Assembly: GCA_002221725.1 (NCBI GenBank) | Contig: NJFT01000023.1 | Location: 217,261 to 281,260 of the forward strand | Reading direction: 5' to 3' | DNA: 64,000 nt | Origin: Scedosporium boydii | Taxonomy: Eukaryota; Ascomycota; Sordariomycetes; Microascales; Microascaceae | Shown here: positions 10,738 through 21,829 of the stretch, piece by piece | Position numbering within the stretch: the stretch's first letter is position 1 | Layout: every line of letters begins with the position of its first letter | Notes under the pieces: generated by a model | What the model was told of the DNA's origin: nothing | The model's database searches: none | Seen by the model: the letters and a program-made list of their open reading frames with translations, nothing else | Translations under genes and position numbers: made by a program

Positions 10738-13057
10738 ATGACCACCTCTCGATCCTCCTCCCACAAGTCCCACCTCGACGACGACGGCGTGCTCTCAGAC
10801 GTCCGCAACTTCGAGGACATTTCCCTCGATGATGCAGCCACGACCGCCGCGCCCGTCCACAACAACCCGTCCGTCCCGGCCCGCCGCCCTCTCACCCGGG
10901 ACAATCACCTGAAAGTCACTATCCCGAAGCAGCCCCATGCGTCTCCCGTGTACCAGTCTGACGGTCACGGCGGCCAGAGAAACCTCTCGACAACACGGAC
11001 CCTAACGCGGACGAGAGACGTGTCGCAGAAATTCCTCCCCCAACGTGACGCTAGCTCCGGGCTAGCCAATCGAGCGAGACAGGATCCCCCGAGCCCCCAG
11101 AGTCCCGGCCGGTTATCCAATGGTCGAAGCGTTAGCGCCCATGGCTCCCTCGATCCTCCACCTCGAAGCCCTTCCTTTAGGAGGTTACCCATACAGCCAT
11201 CCTTGACGGCCCCGAATCTGCTCCCGCGGCAGAGGAGTCCTAGTCCCAACTTTCTGCTGGGGCCTAAGGATCCAAACCAGATTCTGCGTCCTAGGAGAAG
11301 CAGCTGGCAATCGAACAGAGAACGAAAGACGATATTAGAGCTGGAGAGGGAATTCGATGACGACGAAGACGACGACGATGATATCCCCGACGGCCTCATC
11401 CTCGACAACGTACCCATCTCCCCGCGGCCGACGAGCGAACGACCGAAAAGCCAGCCCCAATCCCCCTTATTATTACCCCACGGCTTGTCCTTGTCCTCCA
11501 AGGACCGTCGAAGCGTAGGGAACGGCACTCCCGCCGTGGCCATAGCCCAAGGCAGCCTCCGCTCTCCGACGTGGAAATCCGACACGGCCCTCGCCGACTG
11601 CAACGGCACCGAGCACAATAATTTCCCGTCCCAGTTCAACGGGCAGGCCAAGGGTCGGGCCAAGAGCTGGAACATCGCCATGGCGAGCTTGAGTCCCGAG
11701 ATGAAGGCACTGACGGAGAAGCTCGAGGAACACTCAGACGAGCTGGACGAGAAGACACGGTCAAGCCACGAGAAGAGGCCCGCGACGTGGGACGTCTCGA
11801 GGCAGGCGTTCGATCCCGTCAACTGGGAGCCGAAGCTCCGGAAACACTCTCAGCTGCCGGAATTACCGCCTCTGCGGAGGAACAACGTCATGATCGACCC
11901 GCTACCTATTTCCAAGGAGAAGGAGGCGGTATTGAGCCGTACGAGACCGTCGTGGCTTCCGCCCAAGGACCCGGCCGAGGAGAAGAGGCATCTACGGCAG
12001 TACAAACAGATGATGGCACAGAGCGCCGAGGCCGATCGTCGGAAGGAAGCGACCCGCAGTGCGATAAAGACGCACCGCGACAACACGGCGGACAATCTGA
12101 TGCGGATATGGGAGGAAGAAGTGATACCTCGATGGGGACACGCTACGCGAGATCCTCGCACCCGGGAACTATGGTGGAAGGGTATCCCCCCGCGGAGCAG
12201 GGGCGTCGTGTGGTCGAGAGCGATCGGCAATGAGCTGGGCCTCTCGGAGCTCTCTTATACAGCCGCTCTGAAGCGAGCACGGGATGCTGAGGAGCGCATC
12301 AAGGCTGATAAGGGGGACCCGGAAGATACGCGTCGCGCTGCGTGGTTTGAGGCGATACGGAAGGATGTGGCAGAGAAGACGTGGCCTGATCTACGTATAT
12401 TCCAGGAGGGAGGGCCGTTGCATGAGAGTCTGATTGATGTTCTTTCGGCGTACGCAATGTACCGCGGGGACATTGGCTACGTCTCCGGCTGCAATGTAAG
12501 TTTGATTCAGTTCTCTTCTCAACCCAAACCACGATGCTAATCTTGCTCCCTAGTCCATCGCCGCCCTCCTCCTCCTCAACCTCCCCAACGCAACAGACAC
12601 CTTCATCGCCCTCGCCAACGTCCTCAACCGCCCCATCCCCCTCAGCTTCTACGCCGGCGACCCCGGCGCCAAGTCCTCCGCCTACAACCTCGTCGTCCAG
12701 ACCCTCAAGGACAAATCCGCCGCCCTCCACCAGCACATCACCTCCAAAATCCCCGACCCGGAACCCGACGCCTACCTCTCCGGCATCTTCACGACGCTCT
12801 TCACCGCCTCGCTCGCCGTCGACGAGGCGGCCAGGCTCTGGGACGTCTACGTCTTCGAGGGGGATGCTGTGCTTATTCGCGCTGCTGTTGCGCTGATCGT
12901 GCGGGAGGAGGGCCCGTTGCTGGGCGCGGCGTCCGTGGAGGATGTGAGGGCCGTGCTTGGTGGGGCCGGGGCGAGTACGAGGCAGAAGAAGGTGTTGGGG
13001 GAGGTGGGGGCCGAGGATCGCTGGATGCAGGCTGTCCGGGAGGCGGGTAAGGCGTAG
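10738..13057 (+). CDS. TBC-domain protein (TBC1D12/14/16-like Rab regulator)
   Basis: Exons 10738-12495 and 12554-13057 (58-bp intron, GTAAGT/CCCTAG, phase 0), 753 residues. The first about 440 residues are low-complexity, rich in Ser, Pro and Arg, with an acidic run (DDDEDDDDDIPDG) near residue 205. The TBC domain follows: WWKGIPPRSRGVVW at about 479, then IFQEGGPLHESLIDVL, YRGDIGYVSGCNSIAALLLL spanning the splice, and AARLWDVYVFEGD near the end. The segment order matches human TBC1D14 and its fungal relatives, which act on Rab GTPases in endosomal and autophagy traffic. The two catalytic fingers are not canonical: the IxxDxxRT arginine motif reads IRKDVAEKTW and the YxQG glutamine is Ser (YVSG). 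It may therefore bind a Rab without acting as a classical GAP. It converges on CCT2. Confidence 0.9.
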
Positions 13058-13613
13058 ACGTTGGATATTGTCCTTCGATTCTTTGATGCTCTAGGGCTAC
13101 TTGGGAGTTTGTTTTTTCTATTTTTTTTGTCTACGAAAGTTATCATGTGAACATTGGAAGCGATTAGAGATGGAAGCAAAAATAATTCTTTTTGGTAGGC
13201 GTTCTCTTTTCTTTTCTTCTTCTCCTTCTTCTCCTTAATTATACTTCTCGGTGGGCAGAGGCAGATATAATTGAGGATGGGGGTTGGCGCTTGTCACCGA
13301 ACCCGTTGGTTTAGTTCTTTTCGAGGGGGTTGTGTACATACGAGCGTCTTCGTCTCCGGCGGACTTGGAATTCAAATGGAATAAGTCGACCAAACATTCT
13401 TGGAAAAGGAGCGTGGCCACAGTTCCAGACAGCTTGTTTTCAGTCATGTTCAGCCATGTGTCCCAGATAGGATCCAAGAATCAAAGAACCCGATGAGTAC
13501 AAGTACCAGAGGCATTAACTTTTTGTCTTCACATCGAGTCTATCAATGGTATGGTATCTACGTTCCTCGTACCCATAGTTTTCCTTTTTTTTTTACCCAT
13601 CAGCGCCCGCCGC
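13058..13613. other. Convergent 3' region between TBC gene and CCT2
   Basis: Shared terminator region with T-rich runs (13120-13145, 13200-13235, 13575-13595). No gene seen. Confidence 0.6.
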
Positions 13614-15443
13614 TTAGTGCCTTTCTCTCCTCCTTGGAGCAGCACGGATAATATCGTCAACTCGGAGAAGAAGCTAGTAGCACAACCAATGTTAGTCCAC
13701 TCCACATACATGAGAATTGCCGGATACGTCTGAAGAAACTCACCTCTGCCGCCTCGCTGGCGGAAGATACAACCGCCTTCTTCAACTTGAAGCTCTCAAC
13801 TACACCAAGATCCCTCATATCCGCAATACCGCCACCTGGCGTCATCAGATCCAAACCATACGTCGTTAGGCCGTCGTAGATGGCCTTTCGTAGACGAGCC
13901 ACAAGGTCACCAGAGTCGAGACCGGCGTTGTCGGCCAAGATGGTGGGTAGTTGCCTCAACGCAACGGCAAAGCTGGCCACGGCCAACTGCTTCTTTCCCT
14001 CGACGCGCGTTCCCGCGCCCTCCACGGCCTTGGCCATGAGCATCTCAGCGCATCCTCCTCCAAGAGTGGTACGAGGCTCCTTCACCGTCTGGGAGAGGAC
14101 GGCAAGAGCATCGTGCAGACTCCTTTCGGCCTCGTCGAGAAGCTGATCCGTGGCACCTCGGAGAACAATCGTGCAAGCCTGCCCCGCAGCTACACCGGAG
14201 AACTTGATCAAAGTATCCTCTCCGATAATAACCTCCTCGATGAGGTCGCAGTGGCCCAACTTGACCTGATCCGGGTGGTCAAAGGTCGAAGCGATCTCGC
14301 CGCCGGTAACCAGGGCAAGACGCTCGATGCCGTCGAAGTCGGCGTGCTCGATGGACATGATGCCGGCGTCGGAGAAGAGCTGCTCGGGCCAGTTGTAGAT
14401 GAGTTGCCTGTTGATGAAGCAGTTGATGCCGTGCGCCTTGATCTTGTCCACCTTGGCCTTCATCTTTTCCCTCTCGGCCCTCTCGAGCTCGGCGAGCTTG
14501 CCCGTTGACGACACCTTGACGCGGGCGCCGAAGATCTTGACCTTGTCCGTGTCCATCGATGTGTTGGCGACGAGGATCTTCGCATTCTCCAGGCGCTTGG
14601 GCTGGTTGACACCAATCTTCTTGTCGAGGATGAAGCCCTCGTCGAGGTACGAGTCACTCAGCTTCCCACCAGCCTTCTTAATAATTTGGATATGGCTCAA
14701 ATCGGTCTGGGCACCGAGCCGCAGCACGGCATCGACGGCAAGTTCGGCGAAGTGAGCTCGGTCCTGGGCAAGGACCTTGGAGCTGAGGGTCGTCCTCGCG
14801 ATGGAGAGCAGGTCGTTCCGGAAGGCTTCGGGGTTGCGGCTGTGGTCGACGGCGGACTGTTCCAGCGCTTGCAGCGCGGCCTTGGACGCTATCCGGTATC
14901 CCTCGATGATGGTCTGGGGGTGGATCTTCTTGTCAACGAGCTTCTCGGCCTCGCGCAGGAGCTCGGCGGCCAGCACTGCTACGGACGTCGTGCCGTCGCC
15001 GACTTCGTCGTCTTGTACTTTGGAGATGTTGACGAGCACCTTCGCGGCGGCATTGTCGAGGGCAATGGCTTTAAGGATGGTGGCACCGTCGTTTGTTACC
15101 ATGATCTCGCCGGTGGAACTGTTCGTACGTGGATTGTTAATCAGGCATTCAGGGGTTACGCGCGGAGATGCAGGAAGAATGAAATATTGGGGGTATGCGG
15201 CGGGCACACATACGCGGACTGTAGGATCTTGTCCATGCCCTTGGGGCCCAACGTGCTCTTCACTAGGTCGCCCACGGCAATAGCACCGACGAAGGCGGCG
15301 AGACGGGCATTCTCGCCCTTTTCTTGGGTGGTGCCCTCCTCGAAGATCTGGGTGGGACTGAAGGATGCCTATAACAGCGATGGGTTAGTGGCAAGGAAAT
15401 ATAATATATGGGTGTAACTCAGACGGTGGAGGAGCCAAACCAT
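13614..15443 (-). CDS. CCT2: Chaperonin TRiC/CCT subunit beta
   Basis: Minus-strand exons: 15443-15441, 15368-15214, 15118-13744, 13673-13614; 530 residues, the family length. Exon 1 codes only the initiator Met; the 72-bp first intron ends CACTAACCC...TTATAG and exon 2 continues [15 protein letters not shown], the CCT-beta N-terminus. Further group II chaperonin motifs are visible: [23 protein letters not shown], the ATPase segment [10 protein letters not shown], and LGGGCAEM and PGGGIADM near the C-terminus, which ends [19 protein letters not shown]. The donor of intron 1 is GTTTGG, weaker than usual. CCT2 is one of eight subunits of the cytosolic ring that folds actin, tubulin and WD40 proteins. 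Divergent from eIF3b (itself a WD40-like protein) across 824 bp. Confidence 0.96.
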
Positions 15444-16267
15444 TTGAACCGCTGCTAGAACTGTATACGATACGAAGAGGCAAGGGGAATGGCTGCGTGT
15501 CTCGGGGGAGTTTCGATGCGTGTGGTGGTCGTTCGGTGAGGTTCATACGTGGGGTAAACTACTTCGTAGTTCTACTCGAATCAAACTCCTGATTTTTTTT
15601 CTTCTTGGGAGCCTGGTTGGAGGGGAAGCTTGCATCCCGCCACAGCAGAAGTGCCTTCCCAAGCTAGCAACATCAACCAAGGATTTGCCGCCCACTCTTT
15701 CCTTGAGGTTCTGTCTTGGTCGTCCCCCAAGCTGACATAATCTTGTCTCGATCCACTCCACTGTCACCCTCTGCCAGGTGCCACACTGGAGGGAAACGAG
15801 TTTAGAGGGCAGACACGTGCTGAGAGACACCAGTTGACCTCCCACCGCCCACAACTGCAAATGACAGGCAACCGTCAAAAAATGGAGAATTTGCCAAACT
15901 TCACCCGAACAGGCCCCACTACGTCAAACCACACAATCTTGAAAATCTCCCATTCTATTGCCCGACCTGCCTCTAGAAGACGGATTTGTCTCGACTTGGC
16001 GAACGGCTTCTCTCCAGCATCGCTAGAATAGCGAACAAATAATAGGACTCGATTGCCTTTCAGCTATTACGTTGCCGAACTTGCGTATATTTGACACCCG
16101 CATCAGTTCGAGCCACTCAGCTTTCGTCCAGGGAGTTTTGCGCTGCGAGACCTACCCTAGCCACCCCGCCAGCCAAATAGAAAAAAATCAGAGAGAAAAG
16201 CCCACTTCCCCGCCAAGTAACCAAAACCGCCCATACCAAATCACCAACCCGAGAAGAATCGCCCAGC
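15444..16267. promoter_or_regulatory. Divergent intergenic promoter region, CCT2 / eIF3b
   Basis: 824 bp separate the two start codons, which point away from each other. The last part before the eIF3b ATG (about 16160-16260) is A/C-rich and G-poor, as in many fungal leaders. No TATA box at a consistent distance from either gene is obvious. Shared regulation is inferred only from the layout. Confidence 0.5.
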
Positions 16268-18681
16268 ATGGCTCCTTCTTTCGATCACCTTCGTGAGGCC
16301 GACCTCGACGAGGAGGAATTTGATGAGGATGAGATTGATATTTCCGACCTTCGCGAGAGATATGAGGTTCAACTCGAGCAGGGCTACGACACCTTCGTCG
16401 TCATCGACGGCCTGCCCGCAGTCACCGAGGAGCAGAAGCCTAGGCTTATCAAGTTCCTGATGAAGAAGTTCAACGCGGTGGGGACGGCGAGGGAGGATTC
16501 CATTTTTATGCCTTTTGGAGATGATGGAAAGTCTCTAAGGTAAGTTGATCATAAGTTGAGCGGCGAGGAAGGGGAGGATGTTTGGGATCAGAGAGAGCAA
16601 GGTGGTTGGTGAGAGCTGTGGACCTAACTTCCTGTTCTCTCCAGCTTTGCGTTTGTCGAATTTTCCACTGCCAGTGAAGCCGCCGCCGCCGTTAGGCAAC
16701 TCGACCAAGCGCCTCTCGACAAGAAGCACACCCTCCGAGTCAACAAGCTTACCGATATCGAGCGGTACGGACGTGAGGGCAGGATAGACGATAACTTCGT
16801 TCCCCCCGAGATCGAGGAGTTCACTCCCAAGGAGCACCTCAAATCCTTCCTCAAGGACCCTAGCGGCCGCGGTCGTGACCAGTTCGTCATGTACAGGGGC
16901 GATAATGTTGGCGTCTTCTGGAACAACGAGAAGGACACGCCAGAGAACGTCGTGGACAGGAACCACTGGACGGAGACCTTCGTGCAGTGGTCTCCCCTGG
17001 GCACCTATCTTACTTCGGTCCACCAACAAGGCGTTCAGCTCTGGGGCGGCTCGTCCTGGAAGAGTCTCCAAAAACTCCCCCATCCCTTCGTCAACCTCGT
17101 TGCCTTCTCACCCAACGAGAACTACATTGTCACCTGGTCCGCCCGCCCCATCTCCGTTCCCGACGAGGGCCATCCCGTCCTCAGCCTCGACGATGACGGC
17201 AAGAACTACGTGATCTGGGACGTCGTCACTGGAAAGCCCCTCCGTTCGTTCGCCAACCTCGACACCGCCGGCGGCGACGACCACGGCGCTGCCAAGCAGA
17301 GGAAATTCCCCTGGCCCGCCTTCAAGTGGTCGGCCGACGACAAGTACGTGGCCCGTCTCAACCAGGGCTCGTCCATCTCCGTCTACGAACTCCCGCGCAT
17401 GAACCTCCTCGACAGGACGACGATCAAGATCGACGGCGTCATGGACTTTGACTGGGCGCCATCTACCCCCCGCCGCGAGGGCGTCAAGCAGTACGAGCAG
17501 CTCTTCTGCTACTGGACCCCTGAAATCGGCAGCAACCCCGCCAAGGTCGGTCTCATGAGCATCCCCTCCAAGGAGGTTGTGCGTACCCTCAACCTCTTCA
17601 ACGTCTCCGATGTGAAGCTGCACTGGCAATCGGACGCCACCTACCTCTGCGTCAAGGTAGACCGTCACTCCAAGTCCAAGAAGTCTCAGAACACCACGCT
17701 CGAGATCTTCCGCGTCAAGGAGAAGGGCGTCCCCGTCGAGGTCGTCGACACCATCAAGGACACCGTCATCAACTTCGCCTGGGAGCCCAAGGGCGACAGG
17801 TTCGTCATCATCACGACGACGGAACCCCCCGGCCCCACGGCGGTGCCCCCCAAGACTTCGGTCGCCTTCTTCTGCCCCGAGAAGAACAAGGGTCCCACGG
17901 CGGGCAACTTTAAGCACCTCAGGACGCTAGACAAGAAGAACAGCAACGCCATCTACTGGTCGCCCAAGGGTCGGTTCGTGGTCATTGCCACGGTGCACAA
18001 CCAGCAGAGCTCCGACCTCGACTTCTTCGACCTCGATTTCGAGGGTGAGAAGCCCGAGGCGGAGAAGGACCTCACGGCCAACCTGCAGCTTATGAATACC
18101 GCCGACCACTACGGTGTCACAGACGTCGAGTGGGATCCCTCGGGCCGCTTCGTCGCGACCTGGGCGTCGGCTTGGAAGCACGCGGTAGGTTTTCTTCCAG
18201 GCAATGTCTTTTCGTCCTGTCTAATTTAATTTACTAATTCCTTTCTCTGCAGATGGAAAACGGATACCACATCTACGACTTCAAGGGCGAACAACTCCGC
18301 GAAGAGGGCCTCGAAAAGTTCAAGCAATTCGCCTGGCGCCCCCGTCCCCCCACCCTCCTCACCAAAGAAGAGCAGAAGCAGATCCGCAAGAACCTCCGCG
18401 AGTACAGCCGCGTGTTCGAGCAAGAAGACGCCGACCGCGGCGCGTCGGCCGACCTCGCCGTCGTCGAGGCGCGCCGCCGTCTCCTGGACGAGTGGCACGC
18501 CTGGCGCGAGCAGATCGAGGCCGAGGTCAAGGAGGAGCGCGAGATCTACGGCTTGCCTCAGGATCCTGTGGCGGAGCTTCTGAAGGCCAAGGCGGCGTCT
18601 TTGGAGGGTCCTCAAGAGGAGACGTTGGTGGAGGAGATTGTGGAGGAGGTGTTGGAGGAGAGCGAGGAGATCATCAGCTAA
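16268..18681 (+). CDS. PRT1: Translation initiation factor eIF3 subunit b
   Basis: Exons 16268-16539, 16645-18184, 18253-18681 (introns 105 and 68 bp, GTAAGT/CCAG and GTAGGT/GCAG), 746 residues. Residues about 40-125 form the [16 protein letters not shown] and, across the first splice, [13 protein letters not shown]. Then follow the linker and the WD40-like beta-propeller with [57 protein letters not shown] and [15 protein letters not shown]. The C-terminus is a charged helix ([15 protein letters not shown]) that contacts eIF3i/g in the family. eIF3b is the scaffold of eIF3, which brings Met-tRNA and mRNA to the 40S subunit. Length and order agree with yeast Prt1 (763 residues). Nothing is missing. 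Confidence 0.97.
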
Positions 18682-19589
18682 TTGCGGGGAGAATGAGGGT
18701 GAGGTTGAGGTCTTGGTTTGGTCATTTTCCACTTGTGTTTATACATGATCACTTTTTTTCTTTTTTCTTCTCTAAGTTTACGCGCGTCCGACAAACAAAA
18801 TGAAGGAAGAAGGGGGAGGAGGCTGGTCTATCGAACAAAAACCGATGATATATGATAGGGTAGGCGTTAGAGTGGAAATGGAAACTCCCCATACAGAGGT
18901 TTGCATGATGCGAGTGGTTTTCTCTCCATGGCGAAAGTGCTATTGTTTCTTTCCACGGCGAGAAGTTCGATTCTTCTCTTTCTCCCCTTCGTAGGTCTCC
19001 CGTCAGGGTTCGACCTTCAGCCGTAAGCCTGTGGCTCTTTTTCAGCCATTGTCCCGCCGTGCATATCTACGACTTATTCCTCGGCGATCACTGCAGAATT
19101 CATCACGAAATGCATCACCAAGCAAGAGGGGGGCATTTTCCTCAGCCACTCAGAAACATCCCAATGCCGTGAACTCGTTCGCAAAGCCAGCCCCGCCGGA
19201 CACCCCGCAACTGTAATGTCTTGGAAGGGCCTTTTGGGGCTGTTGTGCATCTTCTGGTGGCGAGCTGAGAAGGACGTGGCGTTCGTCGTTCGCTTGTGAC
19301 GGCCGTCGGTGTCGATCACCAGCACCAGGCGCCAAGGAGAGCGGGTGCGTAGGCGTCTAAGTTTTATAAAACTTCGAAACGTTAGAACCACGACGCAAAC
19401 ACAAAAATAATGAAAAAGGAAAAGTGTGAAGTAAAATAGATGTGACAGGTTGACACCTGTGTCCGGCCGTCACTGGTGGACGCCCAATGCCGGCCCGGCA
19501 AACTGGGGACGTAGTTTGAGTGGAGCAGTGAGTGTTTTTTTCAAGATCCGGCCGAGAAAACCATAAGTCTGCCAAGGCGAATTCTAGGA
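18682..19589. other. Intergenic, downstream of eIF3b
   Basis: 3' flank of eIF3b with a T-rich tract at 18745-18775. A 61-codon open frame at 19031-19216 starts with an Arg/Leu-rich segment that could pass for a mitochondrial presequence, but nothing follows it; not called. Confidence 0.45.
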
Positions 19590-19850
19590 ATTAAAGCAGG
19601 CCTAATAAATTCTATACTTACTACTACCTTAATTACTTCCTTAATCTTAATTACTATTTTTAACGTTTATATTTTAATTTTTAATATTAAAAATTAATTT
19701 ATTATAATAATAAAATTAAATATTTTATATTTATATCTATTTTAACTATTTTACTTATAAAAAAGTATATAAAAATATTTTTTTAAAAAAGTCTATAAAA
19801 AAATTTTTTTTTAATTTTCTATAATAATTAACTCACTAGAATTAGACGAC
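19590..19850. repeat. AT-rich block, RIP-like
   Basis: About 260 bp almost devoid of G and C, dominated by TTAAT, TATTTT and AATAAT words and poly-T/poly-A runs, with sharp edges against GC-normal sequence. This is the pattern left in ascomycetes when repeat-induced point mutation has worked on a transposon copy. No protein can be read from it. It abuts the 3' end of the broken F-box gene. Confidence 0.7.
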
Positions 19851-19860
19851 GATAGCCTCC

Positions 19861-21266
19861 TTAGGAAGTTGCTAGTACTTCATGTCTATTATTTTGTCGC
19901 TCGCCATCAAGAGATTCTTGTTCATCCTCACCACCATCAGGGATGTTCCCGTCTTCATCCCCATCCTCTTCCTCATCCCAGTCGGTTTCATCCGGCTCCT
20001 CCGACTGTTCTGACACTCCATCCCAGTCATCAGGCACTTTGGCGCGATATAGATCAGCCAAGACCGAACACGGTGTCCAAATGCGACGACGGTTAGCCAG
20101 TCCCATGAACGGGCTGCGCATAAACTGCACAGGGCGTGACACCTCCTGTGCCCAGACCCAGATTCGCCGGAGATCCACTTTATCACCCCCGGTCTCCTCC
20201 ACTTCCTTTACAATCCCCGGCAGCTCGTAGAACCACGGCATGTCATCCGCCATACGGGTCCACCATAGCGTGCGATTGGCTAAAAGCAATCCCCTCGCGT
20301 ACGAAGACGCCATTGTGAAGTTGACAACGTCTTTTGTTGGTAGGAAGTATAATATTCGGTGGATAATGTCGTAGGGCAGGCGGCAGAGGGGATTATCTCC
20401 ATCTCCTGGTAAAGGCGAAGACGAAGGCGTTGAATCCTTAAGCTTGAAGGCTTTTCCTGAGATCACACTTCTCAAATAATCCATAGACTTAAGAGTTGCG
20501 GTCGGTTGTGCGACGAAGAGTTCCTCGCCAGGACGGCATATCCAATACTAGTCAATTGGCGGCATTGGCTGGCCGTAGTCGATATTGAGAGCGGAGGGGT
20601 ACATCTCTTCGTTTATAAGACCTCGCATTACATCGAACAAGGTCCGCTTCTGTAAAGCTGGAGACGCCGGCGAGCTCCCGGTGATACATCTCTCTAGAAG
20701 TTGGAAGCAGTCCAGGTGAAATGGGAAGCAGATGGGCCCGTCATGGTTCTCGTTGTAGCAAGTGAACACTCCCCATGGATCGTCCATGTGAACATCTCCT
20801 TGGTCGGAATACTTACCCGGGCCTGCAATGAAGGGCCTGTTCCACACAAATAACATACAAGTCAGTCTCCGTCTAACTGTTTCAGCTCTGGCTTCCATTT
20901 ATCTTACCGCTTGGGCTGATGCGCTTCATCCGGGTGCGTGCGGATCGCGAGCGCGTAAAAGGCTTTGGTCCATGCAATATCCTCCTCAGTCACAATATCG
21001 CGGTCGTAGGTGTTCTCCTCCTCGTGTCCTTCGCCATCACGCGGAACAGGAGAAGGTGGGTTCTCGACCTCAACCAAATACATATGCTCATGATCTGGAA
21101 TATTCTGGGCTTTGCGCTCGGCCATGGTCCCCTCGAGTCGCCGCTGGAAATACTCTGAGCGCGGCGTGGTCGAAATGTGAACCATGATGTTGGGACCGCC
21201 ACAGATGGCGCAGAAACAGTCGTACGGCATGGCTCTGAGTGGAAATCTACTATATTTCTGAAGCAT
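19861..21266 (-). pseudogene. F-box protein with N-terminal Cys motif, interrupted by in-frame TAG
   Basis: Minus strand, exon 1 from 21266 (or the preferred ATG at 21230, MPYDCFCAICGGPN) to 20908, intron 20907-20837 (GTAAGA/AACAG), exon 2 from 20836. The joined frame reads RPFIAGPGKYSDQG, HLDCFQLLERCI, then YGQPMPPID, a TAG at 20550-20548, and continues in the same frame YWICRPGEELFVAQP into the F-box part (CRLPYDIIHRILYFLPTKD), ending at 19861. Proteins of this fungal type run through this point, and a Gln codon CAG there would complete D-Q-YW. The change is a single C to T in a CpA context, as RIP produces. Without the stop the protein would have about 450 residues. A downstream ATG at 20484 could still make a 207-residue F-box protein. 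F-box proteins select substrates for SCF ubiquitin ligases. Could also be a strain-specific allele or readthrough. Confidence 0.8.
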
Positions 21267-21322
21267 CCCTTTAGACGAGACTGATTAAAAACAATCCAAG
21301 CGGAATGCGGGAGTAGAAAGGT

Positions 21323-21329
21323 ATTTATA
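21323..21329 (-). promoter_or_regulatory. TATA box candidate for the F-box gene
   Basis: TATAAAT on the minus strand, 94 bp before the ATG at 21230, a normal distance for a TATA box with a short leader. Confidence 0.4.
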
Positions 21330-21497
21330 CCTTTGGACTGGCCTTATAAAAACCCAGTCGAAATATCCGGCCTGATTTTCCAAGATTTCTACCGCTTTCT
21401 AAGATAAAAAGCACCGTCCAGCCATTTTTACTACAGTACCTCAATAGTGTCATTATTATAGTTAACTAACTATAGTAGTTATATCTCTTTATAAGTG

Positions 21498-21824
21498 TTA
21501 CGATCCTGACACCAGCCCGTCGACGGTACCAGCATCCACAAGATACTGGCGAGAAGTGCGTATTCAAGTGTAGGGGTATAGTTATGCTTGAATTGACTAC
21601 TAGAGAGTCTTGAAAGACAAACTAGATACATAGTAAAACCCGTAGTTTATATAGACGTTTCCCTTCCAAGCTCTCTCCGGGACCGATGCCCTTCAGGCTC
21701 GGTCCTGTCCTATGGACCATGGTGGACCGACCGTCGGTCCTGTCGGTCCTATTCTCATTGGTCCATATTACTCCGTAGTTTTACCCTTTCTACTATTGAA
21801 ACAGAGTAGTGCCGCCTACCCGTA
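21498..21824 (+). mobile_element. Possible LTR relic
   Basis: Begins TGTTACGATCCTGACACC, a start seen in fungal Ty3/gypsy-type LTRs, contains a TATATAG (about 21649), and could end ...CCCGTACA near 21824. No matching second copy, no reliable primer-binding site and no gag or pol reading frame follow; the downstream 21830-22280 has scattered stops in all frames. Ends are guesses. It sits between the broken F-box gene and an AT-rich block, a setting where dead retroelements are common. Confidence 0.25.
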
Positions 21825-21829
21825 CACCG

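Noticed and set aside
10965..11822. 285-codon minus-strand frame
   Set aside because: It is the antisense shadow of the low-complexity N-terminal half of the TBC gene, whose sense frame continues into a clear domain.
17108..17917. 269-codon minus-strand frame
   Set aside because: Antisense shadow of eIF3b; Val/Gly/Asp-rich composition mirrors the sense codons.
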